A DNA stretch of 44,503 bases from Lentimicrobium sp. (GCA_023957275.1 JAMLHF010000037.1:1-44503), one strand, 5' to 3'; counted from the first letter of the stretch, positions 15,112 to 26,600 are shown. Made by a program: numbers and translations. Notes: generated by a model from the letters alone, not told the origin.

Positions 15112-17052
15112 TTACTTAACCATCATTTTGCGGGTAGTACGCTCGCCGTTGGCAATTACTGAGTAGGTATAGATACCTGACTTCAGATTGGCAGCGTTGA
15201 TTTCGAAAATATGGCTTCCTTCGCCGAGGTTACGGGCGGGAATTTCATAAACCTTCTGTCCAACGATGTTGTAAACTTCGAGGCTGACATTGGCTGATTT
15301 CGCAAGGTTAACTTCAACCTGTGAAACGCCGCTGAAAGGATTCGGGAAGTTCTGTGAAACGCCGGCAACGGTGTTTTCAACTTTGTTTACGCCAACATTG
15401 ACGAATTCAAGGTCAGTGAACATAAAGTCCTTGATGTACTTGTACTGTACGGGAAGTCCGGGATCGGTCGGATCCATATCCTGATAAGCAAAAGGAATGA
15501 TGTAATTATCACCATCAACAAATGCGTAGTAGGAAGCGGTTCCCATATAGGCCTGCAGCCATGCGTCGCTGAGGAAGGTTACATTTACAACTTCGGTGTA
15601 GGTGTTTTCCTGGGGATCCCAGCCAATGCAGAAGATATCCGGCTGAAGGTTGTCTACCTGACCTTCGAAGTCGGTATCCAGCCATGAGAAGAATATCTTG
15701 CTTCCATCATAGGTAATGGTAGCCTGTGAACGGTTGTCTTCAGAAACATCACCCCACTCGCCACGGAAGGTTATCAGATTGGTGCCAAGTTTCTGGGCAA
15801 GCCATGTTTCGCCGCCATCCTGTGAGAAGATGTTGTAGGAAGCGAAAAATCCGCTGGCTGATACAATTGAGTATGCAGTTGAAGCTGCAACACCAACAAC
15901 AACGGAAATAACCGGGTTGCCATACATATCAACAACGAAGTCGCTGGTGAAAGCGGTAGTGTAAGCGATTTCATCGCGTGCAGGTACCGGAGCTTCGAAA
16001 AGCTCGGCAATCTGGTCGTCGGTCAGCAGGTCGTTTACAATGCCGGGGATGCCGTCAGGACCACCCAGGGGCACAGTGATAGGGTTTTCGTCCCAGGTTA
16101 AACCGCCATCGGTGGTTTTGTAAAGAATGGGGTAGAAAGCAAGGCCTGTAGCGAAGGGATCCTGTCCGTTATCGCTGAGGGTCATAATATAACCGGTCAT
16201 TCCGTCGGGTGCAAAAGCGATCCTTGAGTCAGCAATCGAAGTACCATAAGATACAACCGGAGCATAGAGCAGCGACTGCTCATATTCAAAAGCGCTTGTT
16301 TCAGCGTTGAAAACACCCTTGGTAATGAGGAGGGTGTCAATATACTGATTTCCAAGTCCGCCGATGAGAGAAGGCTCAACTACAAAGATTTCATTTGTAA
16401 CCGGGTTGATGGTCATGGCATCCGGTACATTGTGCCTGATCGGAGGTGCTGAAGGCCAGCTGACCTGAGAAGTAACAGAGCCGTCAACCTTGGTGGTTGT
16501 TCCGCCGTAACCGCCCCAGCTGCCGGCAGTTCCGTTACTACCGTCAAGAAGCGGGAAGAAGCCGGAAACATAAGCCTCATCAGGGTTGGTATTTCCTGTG
16601 GGGTTGTAAATTACACCCTGCGGATAACGGGCGTTGGCGCCTGGAGCAATGGTCGGATCGTATATCTGGTTATTGTTGGTCCAGGTGTTGCCGCCGTCTT
16701 TCGAAATATCATAGGCAACATAACCTGATCCGGGGGGGATCAGCATACGGTGGAAGAAAGCTACTGAGTTGGTCATGGGGTCAGCCCAGAGCGCGGTACG
16801 GCCTCCGTTATAGAGACCAAACGCATTGGCAGCACCTCCTATGTCAACAATGGAGATGTCAGCAGTACCCTTAACAGCAGGTTTGGTAATTGCAGTAACC
16901 ATTGAAGGTGTTTTTACGATGCTTTCTTCATCAATACTTTGAATCTTGTGAGAAACAGACGGAATGTCTGATTTAACTCTTACCGGGCTTTTCTGTGCAA
17001 ACAGACCGGCACTGATGCAAACAGCAGTCGCAATGAGTAGCAATTTTTTCAT
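15112..17052 (-). CDS. Secreted Asp-box (sialidase-like) protein with type IX sorting domain
   Basis: A 646-residue exported protein. The signal peptide is MKKLLLIATAVCISAGLFAQ. Asp-box/BNR motifs of the S/T-x-DGG-x-TW type appear three times: SKDGGNTWTNN, KTTDGGLTWDENP and SQDGGETWLAQ. This points to a six-bladed beta-propeller as in sialidases, without evidence for catalytic residues. The last 80 residues form a Por/type IX sorting domain (NFPNPFSG, VSLEVYNIVGQKVYE, LKSGIYTYSVIANG, TRKMMVK), so it should cross the outer membrane and be surface-attached or released. I start at ATG 17052; an in-frame ATG at 17058 adds two residues. It is monocistronic, with its own promoter and terminator. 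The substrate is unknown. Confidence 0.85.
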   Translation of the reverse strand: MKKLLLIATAVCISAGLFAQKSPVRVKSDIPSVSHKIQSIDEESIVKTPSMVTAITKPAVKGTADISIVDIGGAANAFGLYNGGRTALWADPMTNSVAFFHRMLIPPGSGYVAYDISKDGGNTWTNNNQIYDPTIAPGANARYPQGVIYNPTGNTNPDEAYVSGFFPLLDGSNGTAGSWGGYGGTTTKVDGSVTSQVSWPSAPPIRHNVPDAMTINPVTNEIFVVEPSLIGGLGNQYIDTLLITKGVFNAETSAFEYEQSLLYAPVVSYGTSIADSRIAFAPDGMTGYIMTLSDNGQDPFATGLAFYPILYKTTDGGLTWDENPITVPLGGPDGIPGIVNDLLTDDQIAELFEAPVPARDEIAYTTAFTSDFVVDMYGNPVISVVVGVAASTAYSIVSASGFFASYNIFSQDGGETWLAQKLGTNLITFRGEWGDVSEDNRSQATITYDGSKIFFSWLDTDFEGQVDNLQPDIFCIGWDPQENTYTEVVNVTFLSDAWLQAYMGTASYYAFVDGDNYIIPFAYQDMDPTDPGLPVQYKYIKDFMFTDLEFVNVGVNKVENTVAGVSQNFPNPFSGVSQVEVNLAKSANVSLEVYNIVGQKVYEIPARNLGEGSHIFEINAANLKSGIYTYSVIANGERTTRKMMVK

Positions 17053-17097
17053 AAGCATTATTTTTTTAGGTGAAACAAAATTTTCTTCTTTCAATTG

Positions 17098-17105
17098 CAA
17101 AACTA
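17098..17105 (-). promoter_or_regulatory. Bacteroidota -7 box for the secreted Asp-box protein
   Basis: The minus strand reads TAGTTTTG, matching TAnnTTTG, about 46 nt before the ATG at 17052, with an AT-rich upstream region. Confidence 0.5.
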
Positions 17106-17305
17106 ATAATTATTCGACACGAAAAACAATGAAAAATCAAAATTTATTTCGAATTTTCGTCATTTGAGGCATGCTTCCCGAAGGAGACCACATCAGGGAT
17201 GTTGGTTTTCAGTTGAATGAACGATAATCGCACCAATCCAATGCTGCGGGTAATTCAGGTATCAGAACCTTTCCGCTGCAGTTTACTTGTTCCGGGTGAT
17301 ATGAT

Positions 17306-17899
17306 TCAGGTCCTGCTGTTAAGTTTCCCGGTGGTGAAATTGCGTCCTGCTTCCAGGGCGTCAAGGTTCACCTGTATCACGTCATCCCCTTTTTTACGGA
17401 AGATCGATCGTATTGCATCCTGTAAGGATGAATACTCAATATCCAGGAAGGGGGAAGCTGCGCCGAGGATGACCATATTTGCCGATTTCGGGGATCCCAT
17501 CTGCCTGGCGATTTCATCGGCATCCAGCGCGATATGGCGGGGCTGGGCTTCAATTTCCGCCATCAGTTTATCCATTTCCGGGTAATTCCGGATGTTGATA
17601 TAGGGTTTGGTGTTGGTCACCAGCCAGCCATCGGGCGAAAGCATGGGCAGATAACGCAGCGATTCCATGGGTTCAACGGAAATAATCATATCGGCTTTGC
17701 CCTGCGGGATCAGATCGGAAGCGATTTCCCTGTCCGAAATCCGGAGGTTCGACTGCACATCCCCTCCGCGCTGACTCATGCCATGTACTTCAGCCTGTTT
17801 GAGGAACAATCCCGTGCTGAGCGCTGCTGTTCCAATGGTGGCCGCGATTGATAAAATTCCCTGTCCGCCGACGCCGGCGAGTATTATGTCTTTTTTCAT
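17306..17899 (-). CDS. iorB: Indolepyruvate oxidoreductase subunit beta
   Basis: A 197-residue gamma-domain type subunit of a 2-oxoacid:ferredoxin oxidoreductase. With IorA it oxidatively decarboxylates aryl pyruvates (from aromatic amino acids) to aryl-acetyl-CoA, reducing ferredoxin. The N-terminus KKDIILAGVGGQGILS and the segment EVHGMSQRGGDVQSNLRIS are diagnostic of this subunit. The ATG is 4 nt after the iorA stop, so the two are one operon. No further gene of aryl-acid metabolism follows before the window's next gene. Confidence 0.93.
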   Translation of the reverse strand: MKKDIILAGVGGQGILSIAATIGTAALSTGLFLKQAEVHGMSQRGGDVQSNLRISDREIASDLIPQGKADMIISVEPMESLRYLPMLSPDGWLVTNTKPYINIRNYPEMDKLMAEIEAQPRHIALDADEIARQMGSPKSANMVILGAASPFLDIEYSSLQDAIRSIFRKKGDDVIQVNLDALEAGRNFTTGKLNSRT

Positions 17900-17903
17900 T
17901 ATA

Positions 17904-19529
17904 TTATGCTTCTGCTTTGCTTGTTTCCTGTTTTTTCTTTTCTTCCCTGAGCCTTCTGGCAGCCGTCTGAATACATTCCCTGCGGGGGATCACGACTGAA
18001 ACGCCCGGATAGGCAATCTCTTCCATCATAATCCTGAGGTTTTCTTCATGGTGTTTCTGAAGAGGGTTGAGAATCCTGATGTGCTCTTTTTCTACGCCGA
18101 TGGCCAGGCAGATGTCTTCAATCTTTCCGACAGCGGCTGAGTTTTGGCCTCCTGTCATGGCTGTGGTAGCGTTGTCGAGGATCATCACGGTAATGGGAGA
18201 TTTGCTGATTACCGCGTCGAGCAGTCCGGTCATACCCGAATGGGTGAAGGTGGAATCACCGATCACTGCCACGGCGGGAACGAGGCCGGCGTCAGCGGCA
18301 CCCTTGGCCATGGTGATGGAAGCGCCCATATCCACACAGGAATTGATGGCGTCAAAAGGTTCAAGGGCGCCCAGGGTATAACAGCCTATATCAGAGAACA
18401 CCCTGCCTTTGCTCAGGCTGGCAAGGGCTTCGTTGAGGGCATTGTAGCTGTATATGTGCGGGCATCCCTTACAGAGTGACGGCGGCCGGCTGCTTACGAT
18501 GGCCGGGATATCCCTTCCCCTGGTATCGGCAAGGCCCAGCGCACGGGCCACAATATTGGGGTTGAGCTCCCCGTCGCGGGGTACGGTGCCGTCAAGGCGG
18601 CCCTTCACGGGTTTACCGTTGTTCATAAAACCACGGATCAGCTCTTCTGCTATCGGATAGCCGTCCTCGAGCACCAGCAGGCTGTCGCAACTGTCGTATA
18701 AATCCCTGACCATCTTTTCAGGTAGCGGATACTGGCCGATGCGCAGCACAGGATGCGGGACCTCATGCCCCGCGAAGTTTTCAACCAGATAGTTATAGGC
18801 AAGGCCGCAGGCGATGATGCCAATGCTCTTGTCCTTGTGGTCTGTCAGTTTGTTGAATGGCGATGTTTCGGAAGCTGAGATAAATGCCGCCTGGTTTGTG
18901 AGCAGATGTTTATATTGGCGGCGGGCATTGGCCGGCAAAAGAATAAACTGTCTCAGGTTTTCAGGGAGCCTGATCTCATTTTGTGTCCTGCTTTCCTTTA
19001 AGGCAACTCCTGAGCGGGAATGGGCCAGCCGCGTGGTGATGCGCAGCATAACCGGAATGCCGTATTTTTCACTCAGGTCAAAGCCATAATGAACCATATC
19101 GTAGGCTTCCTGCTGATTGCCGGGTTCAAGGATGGGAATCAGGGCAAACTTGCCGTAAAACCGGGAATCCTGTTCATTCTGCGATGAATGCATGGAGGGG
19201 TCATCGGCCGCGACAACAATCAATCCGCCGTTGGCGCCCGTGATGGCCGAATTTACAAAAGCGTCGGCTGCAACATTCAATCCCACGTGCTTCATGCATA
19301 CCATGGCGCGTTTGCCTGCATACGACATGCCCAGGGCTGCTTCCATGGCGGTTTTTTCATTGGCGCCCCATGAAGCTACCACTTTGCCTGATTTCGCTTC
19401 CTTCGAATGCATCACATATTCGGTGATCTCGGTGGAAGGGGTTCCGGGATAGGCGTAAATCCCTGACAGGCCGGCATCGATGGCACCTTGTGCAATGGCC
19501 TCGTCACCCAGTAATAATAACTTCTGCAT
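17904..19529 (-). CDS. iorA: Indolepyruvate oxidoreductase subunit alpha, lacking the ferredoxin domain
   Basis: A 541-residue TPP-dependent subunit. Residues 1-180 form the pyrimidine-binding domain (LLGDEAIAQGAIDAGL, AYPGTPSTEI). The middle has CKGCPHIYSYNAL and DIGCYTLG. The TPP/Mg motif begins GDSTFTHSGMTGLLDA and ends ILDNATTAMTGGQ. The protein stops at RRECIQTAARRLREEKKK, so the C-terminal two-[4Fe-4S] ferredoxin domain of archaeal IorA is absent. The reading frame there is intact, so this is natural length rather than a visible frameshift. I start at ATG 19529 (MQKLLLLG) because the open frame upstream begins only at TTG 19559. It is transcribed from a box at 19589. Confidence 0.92.
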   Translation of the reverse strand: MQKLLLLGDEAIAQGAIDAGLSGIYAYPGTPSTEITEYVMHSKEAKSGKVVASWGANEKTAMEAALGMSYAGKRAMVCMKHVGLNVAADAFVNSAITGANGGLIVVAADDPSMHSSQNEQDSRFYGKFALIPILEPGNQQEAYDMVHYGFDLSEKYGIPVMLRITTRLAHSRSGVALKESRTQNEIRLPENLRQFILLPANARRQYKHLLTNQAAFISASETSPFNKLTDHKDKSIGIIACGLAYNYLVENFAGHEVPHPVLRIGQYPLPEKMVRDLYDSCDSLLVLEDGYPIAEELIRGFMNNGKPVKGRLDGTVPRDGELNPNIVARALGLADTRGRDIPAIVSSRPPSLCKGCPHIYSYNALNEALASLSKGRVFSDIGCYTLGALEPFDAINSCVDMGASITMAKGAADAGLVPAVAVIGDSTFTHSGMTGLLDAVISKSPITVMILDNATTAMTGGQNSAAVGKIEDICLAIGVEKEHIRILNPLQKHHEENLRIMMEEIAYPGVSVVIPRRECIQTAARRLREEKKKQETSKAEA

Positions 19530-19588
19530 AATATATTTAAGGTTTTGATTTTTATTCAACTGAAAGAAAAAGAGGAATCTCTGCGGGG

Positions 19589-19596
19589 CAAAACTA
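19589..19596 (-). promoter_or_regulatory. Bacteroidota -7 box for iorAB
   Basis: The minus strand reads TAGTTTTG, matching TAnnTTTG, 60 nt upstream of the iorA ATG at 19529. Confidence 0.5.
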
Positions 19597-19839
19597 TAAA
19601 AATTTGATTACATGCAGTTCAGCTAAAATTATCTGGAATTGTTTTAAATAATAAGAACGATCAGGTATTTCCGGTAGCTGTTCACCCGTCCCGGCCATCC
19701 GGCAGCGGAGATGCCCGAATTGGGCGGATTCTGATTGAACTGATCATAAAAATTGCTTCCGTCACCGGCAAATGGCGGTTGACATGGCAATTCCTTTTTG
19801 ACTTACTGGCATTAACTTTGCAATTTGCTTTAAGATATT

Positions 19840-19984
19840 TGCCACAAAATCTCAAAAACACAGAAATACACAATTTTTTTCTCTTTTCCTGAGAACCTGA
19901 AAAAACCGGATGCTGATTGCGGATGCAGCTATATTTTAAATCACCATTGTCCGGATCAAAAATGAAGAAAGAATTTGCCACAAA
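19840..19984. repeat. Dispersed intergenic repeat, copy 2
   Basis: 19840-19956 matches the block order of 11284-11400. 19941-19984 matches 44093-44134 almost base for base (TCACCATTGTCCGGAT, then AAGAAAGAATTTGCCACAAA) with a 2-nt gap. This part of the 743-bp gap between iorA and acpH holds no gene. Confidence 0.65.
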
Positions 19985-20030
19985 GTCCCCTTTCCCTCAA
20001 ACCCATGTAAGTAAAAGTTATTCTGATCCT
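19985..20030. repeat. Short dispersed repeat shared with 23366-23405
   Basis: GTCCCCTTTCC, TCAAACCCATG, AAGT and ATTCTGA occur in the same order here and at 23366-23405, with scattered substitutions. It is noncoding. Confidence 0.5.
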
Positions 20031-20126
20031 TCATTTTGCGGGAGCAGAATCTCCTAATTCAACCGGACGACATTGGGGATAACTGTCTTCTTATTAAATA
20101 TTTTTGTGCTGTTCCGGGTTATGGAG

Positions 20127-20144
20127 TCCCGATGGCGATCGGGA
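20127..20144. repeat. Small palindrome in the iorA-acpH gap
   Basis: TCCCGAT-GGCG-ATCGGGA is a 7-bp perfect stem with a 4-nt loop. There is no T-run, so it does not look like a terminator. Confidence 0.45.
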
Positions 20145-20245
20145 TGGCTAATAATCAGCACATCATTTAATGAATACCCTGCTGACATAAAGCGCGCAAA
20201 ATCAGTATAATATAGTGCGGATGTAGAATGTACGGACAAATCGGC

Positions 20246-20253
20246 TAACTTTG
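20246..20253 (+). promoter_or_regulatory. Bacteroidota -7 box for acpH
   Basis: TAACTTTG matches TAnnTTTG and lies 20 nt upstream of the ATG at 20273. Confidence 0.5.
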
Positions 20254-20272
20254 AATCCTGAAATCTGATCGC

Positions 20273-20893
20273 ATGAACTTCCTGGCACACCTGTATCTTT
20301 CGGACAATGATCCTGACATCATCATCGGTAATTTTATCGCCGATCATGTGAAAGGCAGGAAGATGGACCGTTACCGGGCCGGCATTCAGGACGGAATCAG
20401 GCTGCACCGGGCGATAGATACCTATACCGATACACACCTTGTTGTAAAGGATACCTTGGAGCACCTCCGGCCGGGCTTCAGGAAGTATGCCGGAGTCGCC
20501 CTGGATATGTTTTTTGACCATTTTCTGGCTTCCGGATGGCCGGCCTGGTCGGCTGAGCCCCTGGAGGTGTTTACCGTCAGGATGTACAGGGTGTTGATGG
20601 GTTCTTTTGTAATTCTGCCGGCCAGGACGCGCACAATGCTTCCTTTTATGATGCAGCACAACTGGTTGCTGCATTACCGTGAAATTGAAGGGCTGAACCA
20701 TGCGCTCAACGGTATGGCCCGACGTACGGTTTTCAGGTCGAACCTGGAAAACGCGGCGGGTGAACTGCAGGATAACTATGGATTTTACCGGGAGCGTTTT
20801 AACCTGTTTTTTCCTGACTTAAAGCAATATGCCTTTAATTATCTGCAAAAGCTGAAAGCTGACGGCGCAGGGCAGGTTTCCGGGACCGGCTGA
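20273..20893 (+). CDS. acpH: Acyl-carrier-protein phosphodiesterase (AcpH/DUF479 family)
   Basis: A 206-residue cytoplasmic protein, close to the usual family length. AcpH removes the 4'-phosphopantetheine arm from holo-ACP. The N-terminus MNFLAHLYLSDNDPDIIIGNFIADHVKG and the following IRLHRAIDTYTDTH carry the His/Asp residues of the HD-like active site. DMFFDHFLA near residue 80 is the other conserved block. It is a single gene convergent with gdhA. The family assignment is strong; the activity is by homology. Confidence 0.88.
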   Translation: MNFLAHLYLSDNDPDIIIGNFIADHVKGRKMDRYRAGIQDGIRLHRAIDTYTDTHLVVKDTLEHLRPGFRKYAGVALDMFFDHFLASGWPAWSAEPLEVFTVRMYRVLMGSFVILPARTRTMLPFMMQHNWLLHYREIEGLNHALNGMARRTVFRSNLENAAGELQDNYGFYRERFNLFFPDLKQYAFNYLQKLKADGAGQVSGTG

Positions 20894-20900
20894 AAAAAGA

Positions 20901-20926
20901 GAGGCTCCGGCCTGAGCCGGAGCCTC
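20901..20926 (-). terminator. Rho-independent terminator of gdhA
   Basis: GAGGCTCCGGC (20901-20911) and GCCGGAGCCTC (20916-20926) form an 11-bp perfect stem with a 4-nt loop. On the minus strand it is followed by TCTTTTTTC, so it ends gdhA transcripts; the plus-strand side has no T-run. Confidence 0.85.
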
Positions 20927-20950
20927 CGCACTGTTACAAAAAGCTGAGGT

Positions 20951-22336
<1,386 letters not shown>

Positions 22337-22564
22337 TTAACGGGTCAATATTAAAGAAAGTAAATTGAATGAAAGCAAGTGTAAGGGCTGATTTCTCAGT
22401 GATTATACCGAAATTCAGTGTTTTACGCAAGGATGATGGGTGATTTACGGAAGCCTTTGTGCAATGCCCGGCTGTGCAGCCTGTCGGGAGGGGAAGGTTA
22501 TAGATTGAAGCAGGGAGAAGGGGCCTGGCTGTAATATTAGCCACAGCCGCAAACCCGGTTAGGC

Positions 22565-23224
22565 TCAGATTTCAATCAGGTTGTTGCGGATGGCGAATTT
22601 TACCATATCAACCGTGGTTTTGAGGTTGATCTTGCGCATAATGTTGTTTTTGTGCGACTCCACTGTCCGGATACTGACAAACAGCTTATCGGCGATCTCC
22701 TGGTTGGTGTAGCTTTCGGCGTAAAGCTTCAGTACCTCCATTTCACGATCACTCAATACGCCCGCGGGCTGGTTGCGCTGGGCATTGTTGTTACCCGGCT
22801 GATTCAGATAACGTTTAAGGATAATCTCTGAAATCGACTTACTGTAATAATCGTACCCGTTGCGTATGGTAAGAATGGATTCAATCAGTTCATTACGGTC
22901 GGCGTCCTTGCTCAGAAACCCTTTGGCCCCTGCTTTCAGGGTCCTGAGGATGAAACTTTCCTGGGCGGTCATGGCAAGGATGAGGATTTTAATCTGGGGA
23001 TGTTCACGCTGTATGATGCGGATCATTTCAATATCATGATCTCCCGGCTCGTAACAACTCAGGAGAATCACGTGTATGGGAAGGATTCTGAGCTTGATCA
23101 GCAGTTCCGAAAGGTTTCTTACACAGCCCATCACGGTGATTTCGTGCGAATCGCTGAGCATGGATTTCAGCCCTTCACACATAATGCGGTGATCGTCAAC
23201 AAGAATGACTTCTATTTTATTCAC
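22565..23224 (-). CDS. LuxR/NarL-type response regulator with an atypical receiver (no phospho-acceptor Asp)
   Basis: A 219-residue protein. The receiver domain is residues 1-120 and a LuxR-type HTH follows at about 155-215 (LSDREMEVLKLYAESYTNQEIA, then VESHKNNIMRKI). The acidic pair is present (D10, D11 in VDDH), as are the switch Thr (T86 in LAMTAQ) and the Lys (K106 in LSKDA). The position of the phosphorylated Asp reads LLSCYEPG, so Ser56 stands where Asp is expected. It therefore probably cannot be switched by phosphorylation in the usual way. No kinase gene is adjacent; the divergent neighbour at 23605 also carries receiver-like domains. The ATG is at 23224. Confidence 0.9.
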   Translation of the reverse strand: MNKIEVILVDDHRIMCEGLKSMLSDSHEITVMGCVRNLSELLIKLRILPIHVILLSCYEPGDHDIEMIRIIQREHPQIKILILAMTAQESFILRTLKAGAKGFLSKDADRNELIESILTIRNGYDYYSKSISEIILKRYLNQPGNNNAQRNQPAGVLSDREMEVLKLYAESYTNQEIADKLFVSIRTVESHKNNIMRKINLKTTVDMVKFAIRNNLIEI

Positions 23225-23290
23225 TGCGATTGCTGCTTTTGTGTCACGAAATTATTATTGTCCGGTAAACCGTTTGAAGGAGTTATAAGC

Positions 23291-23420
23291 TTCTTCACTT
23301 CACTTCGTTACGTTCAGAATGACAATGTATGAACGATAATCAAAGAGGGCCAGGCCGCCACCAGGTCCCCTTTCCTTCAAACCCATGCAAGTCAAATTCA
23401 TTCTGAGCGTTTGTGAAGAA
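23291..23420. repeat. Imperfect inverted repeat with ATTCTGA arms
   Basis: The left arm begins TTCTTCACTTCACTTCG and ends TTCAGAATGA (23291-23322). The right arm reads TTCATTCTGAGCG and ends TTTGTGAAGAA (23398-23420). The interior holds the 23366-23405 repeat shared with 19985-20030. The 380-bp gap (23225-23604) between the regulator and the fusion gene otherwise shows no gene. Confidence 0.45.
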
Positions 23421-23604
23421 CCAACCCGCCAGGGGTGGAGAGCTCGTCGAAGGTAATCTCATAATTAACCGGACAATAATGCCACGAAATTATAATTTTC
23501 TTATGAATTTTCAAGTTCCGGGTAGGTTGTGTCAGCCATTTTTGATAAAACATGACTGGCTTGTATCTGAAATGTTTAATTTAGTGCATCGCAAATTATA
23601 GATT

Positions 23605-26600
23605 ATGACTGACATTCCGGAGCAGAATCCTGATATTCAAAAACTGATGTATGAGCGCCGCGAGCGTCTAAAGGAACTGGCGGCCATCAATCAGACTACC
23701 CAGATACTTAAAGAGGGAAAACCGGTTGAGGAAACGCTTCAGCAACTTGCCATGATCTTTCCCGATGCCTGGCAGTATCCCGCCTATACGGTCGTCAGAA
23801 TCAGCTTTGATGGCAGGGAGTACCGGTCAGTCGGTTTCAGGGAGAGTATCTGGGTGCAGCGGCAGCAGTTTGAGTCCATCAATGGTAAGAAGGGGAGTAT
23901 CGAGGTTTTTTACACCCGCGAATTTGTTGAGGCCGACGAGGGACCTTTTCTGATTGAAGAGCGGCACCTGATCGGGAACCTGGCAAATATGATTACCGGC
24001 TACCTGAACAGTCAGGAAGCAAAAATGCTGCTGCGCCATACCCTGGTCCAGCAGAAAATCTCACAGGCAGAGGATAAGAAAATCCCGCAGGTTACCAGCA
24101 GGCAGTTGCTGCAGAAGTTCCTGAATAAAAGCAATTATGACCGGGATGTCTATCATGACCTGATGCCCTTCAAAGTGAAGGAAATCCTGCTGGTGGCCAA
24201 TCTTTACGACGCTTACAGCATCGAAAAGGAAGGAAGGTTTTCAGAGCATGTGCTGGGTGAATACCATCAGCTTAATCTTACCTCCATGCCCAGGATTACC
24301 GGAGTTTCGAGTGAGGAAGAGGTCTTTGTTCAGTTGCAGTCCAAGCATTTCGACCTGATCATTTTTATGGTAGGCGTCGAGAAAAAGCAACCCCTGCTGC
24401 TCGCAGAAAAAGTTAAGGAAGAGTTTCCCTATATCCCAATTTTCCTGTTGCTTAATAATAACAACGATCTTTCGTATTACACAGAGCAACCGCTGATGCG
24501 CTTTGTTGACCGCATTTTTGTATGGAACGGGGAATCCAAGGTGTTTTTCGCCATGATCAAACTGATTGAAGATAAGATCAATGTGGAGAATGATACCAAG
24601 GTGGGCCTGGTTAGGGTACTGCTGCTTGTGGAGGATTCTCCGCAGTATTACTCGCGCTATCTGCCCCTGCTTTACAGTATTGTGCTGGAACAGACCAGGC
24701 GTATTATAGAGGATGTGAGTACGGACGAATTGTATAAAGTATTGCGCATGCGTGCACGTCCCAAGCTATTGCTGGCATCCACCTACGAAGAAGCGCGTGA
24801 AGTCATTGACAGATACAAGGATTTTATGCTTTGTCTGATCACGGATGTGAAATATCCGAAAAATGGCAGGGCTGACGAAATGGCCGGTTTTGACCTTGTT
24901 AAATATGCCCGGGGAGTGGTAAAGGAATTGCCTGTAATTATCCAGTCTCACAACATCGAAAATGCGAAGTTCGCTTATGAGTTAAAAACCACCTTTATCG
25001 ATAAGAATTCTGAAACCCTGGTGCAGGATTTCAAAAGTTTCATTACCCATTATCTTGGTTTTGGAAATTTCATTTATCGGGATAAGGAAGGGACTCAAAT
25101 CGCCATAGCGCGGTCGCTCCGGGAGTTTGAATCTTACCTCAGGATTATTCCTGAAGAATCGCTGATTTACCATGCGCGCAAGGACCATTTCTCGCTGTGG
25201 CTGATGGCCAGGGGCGAAATTCAGGTTGCCAAAATTATCAATCCTGCCAAAGTCAGCGATTTTGAGAGTCCGGCTCAACTGCGGGCATACCTTATCAGGG
25301 TAATTCAGCAGTTCCGGAATGAGCAGAATATGGGAAAAGTAATCCCTTTCGAAGAGTCAGCCCTGGTGGATGAAAGCAATGTGGTAAGTCTTAGTTCCGG
25401 TTCCTTAGGGGGGAAAGGCCGCGGACTGGCTTTTATCAATACATTGATTTATAATTACGATTTCGAACAACTGCTGCCAAATATTAATATACGTACGCCG
25501 AAAACCTCCATCATCGGCACGGATGAGTTTGAGTATTTTATTGATCGTAACAAATTGCACGACCAGGTGATGGATGGCCTGGATTATGAGCAGGTCAAGA
25601 AGATATTTGTGGAAGCTTCGCTGACTGAAACCCTCATCAAGCGCCTCCGTATCCTGCTGAAACATATCACCAATCCGATTGCCATCCGGTCGTCGGGTTT
25701 GTTTGAAGACTCACTGATGCAGCCGTTCGCGGGCATTTTTGAGACCTACCTGCTGCCCAATAACGATCCGGACTTTAATATCCGGCTGAAGCAGACCATG
25801 GATGCCATCAAGCTGGTATATGCCTCGGTATATTCGAAGGTTGCCAGGGGGTATATCGAAGCTATCCGTTACAAACTGGAGGAGGAAAAAATGGCTGTTG
25901 TCATTCAGGAAGTTGTCGGTAACCGGTTTGAGGATTGTTATTATCCGCATATCAGCGGGGTCGCGCAATCTTACAATTATTATCCCTTCGCCCATATGAA
26001 GCCCGAGGAGGGGTTTGCCGTGGCCGCGCTCGGGCTTGGAAAGCAGGTGGTGGAAGGGGAGAAGGCTTATCGCTTTTCGCCAATGTACCCCACTACCGAG
26101 ATCAATACCCCGGCAGATCAATACAAGAATTCACAGATCGACTTTTATGCAGTTGATCTTGCAAAAAAAGAAATCAATCTGATGGAAGGGGATACTGCCG
26201 GATTGACAAAACTTGACCTGGATGATGCCGAACGGCACGGTACACTCAGGCACCTTGCATCGGTTTATGATGTGGATAATCACCGCATTGTACCCGGTCT
26301 GACGCAGCCTGGCCCGCGCATCATTAATTTTTCAAATATTCTGAAGTACAATTATATCCCTCTTGCCAAAACCATTGAAACGGTGCTCGATGTGGTAAAG
26401 GAAGCCATGGGGGCTCCGGTCGAAATTGAATTTGCCGTCGACCTGAACCGCGACAAGGAAATGAAAGCTTCTTTTTACCTGTTGCAGATCAAACCGCTGA
26501 TCGGAAGCATGGAGGACTACAGTTTCGAACCTGATCAGATAGAACCATCCCGCTTGCTTATGGTTTCTGAGAAAGGTATGGGAAACGGGCTGATCGGCGA

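Noticed and set aside
20054-20701. Long open frame opposite acpH
   Set aside because: Antisense to acpH and the flanking repeats; no start context or domain.
22527-22548. Hairpin GGCTGT/ACAGCC after the response regulator
   Set aside because: Only 6 bp and no T-run; too weak to call a terminator.
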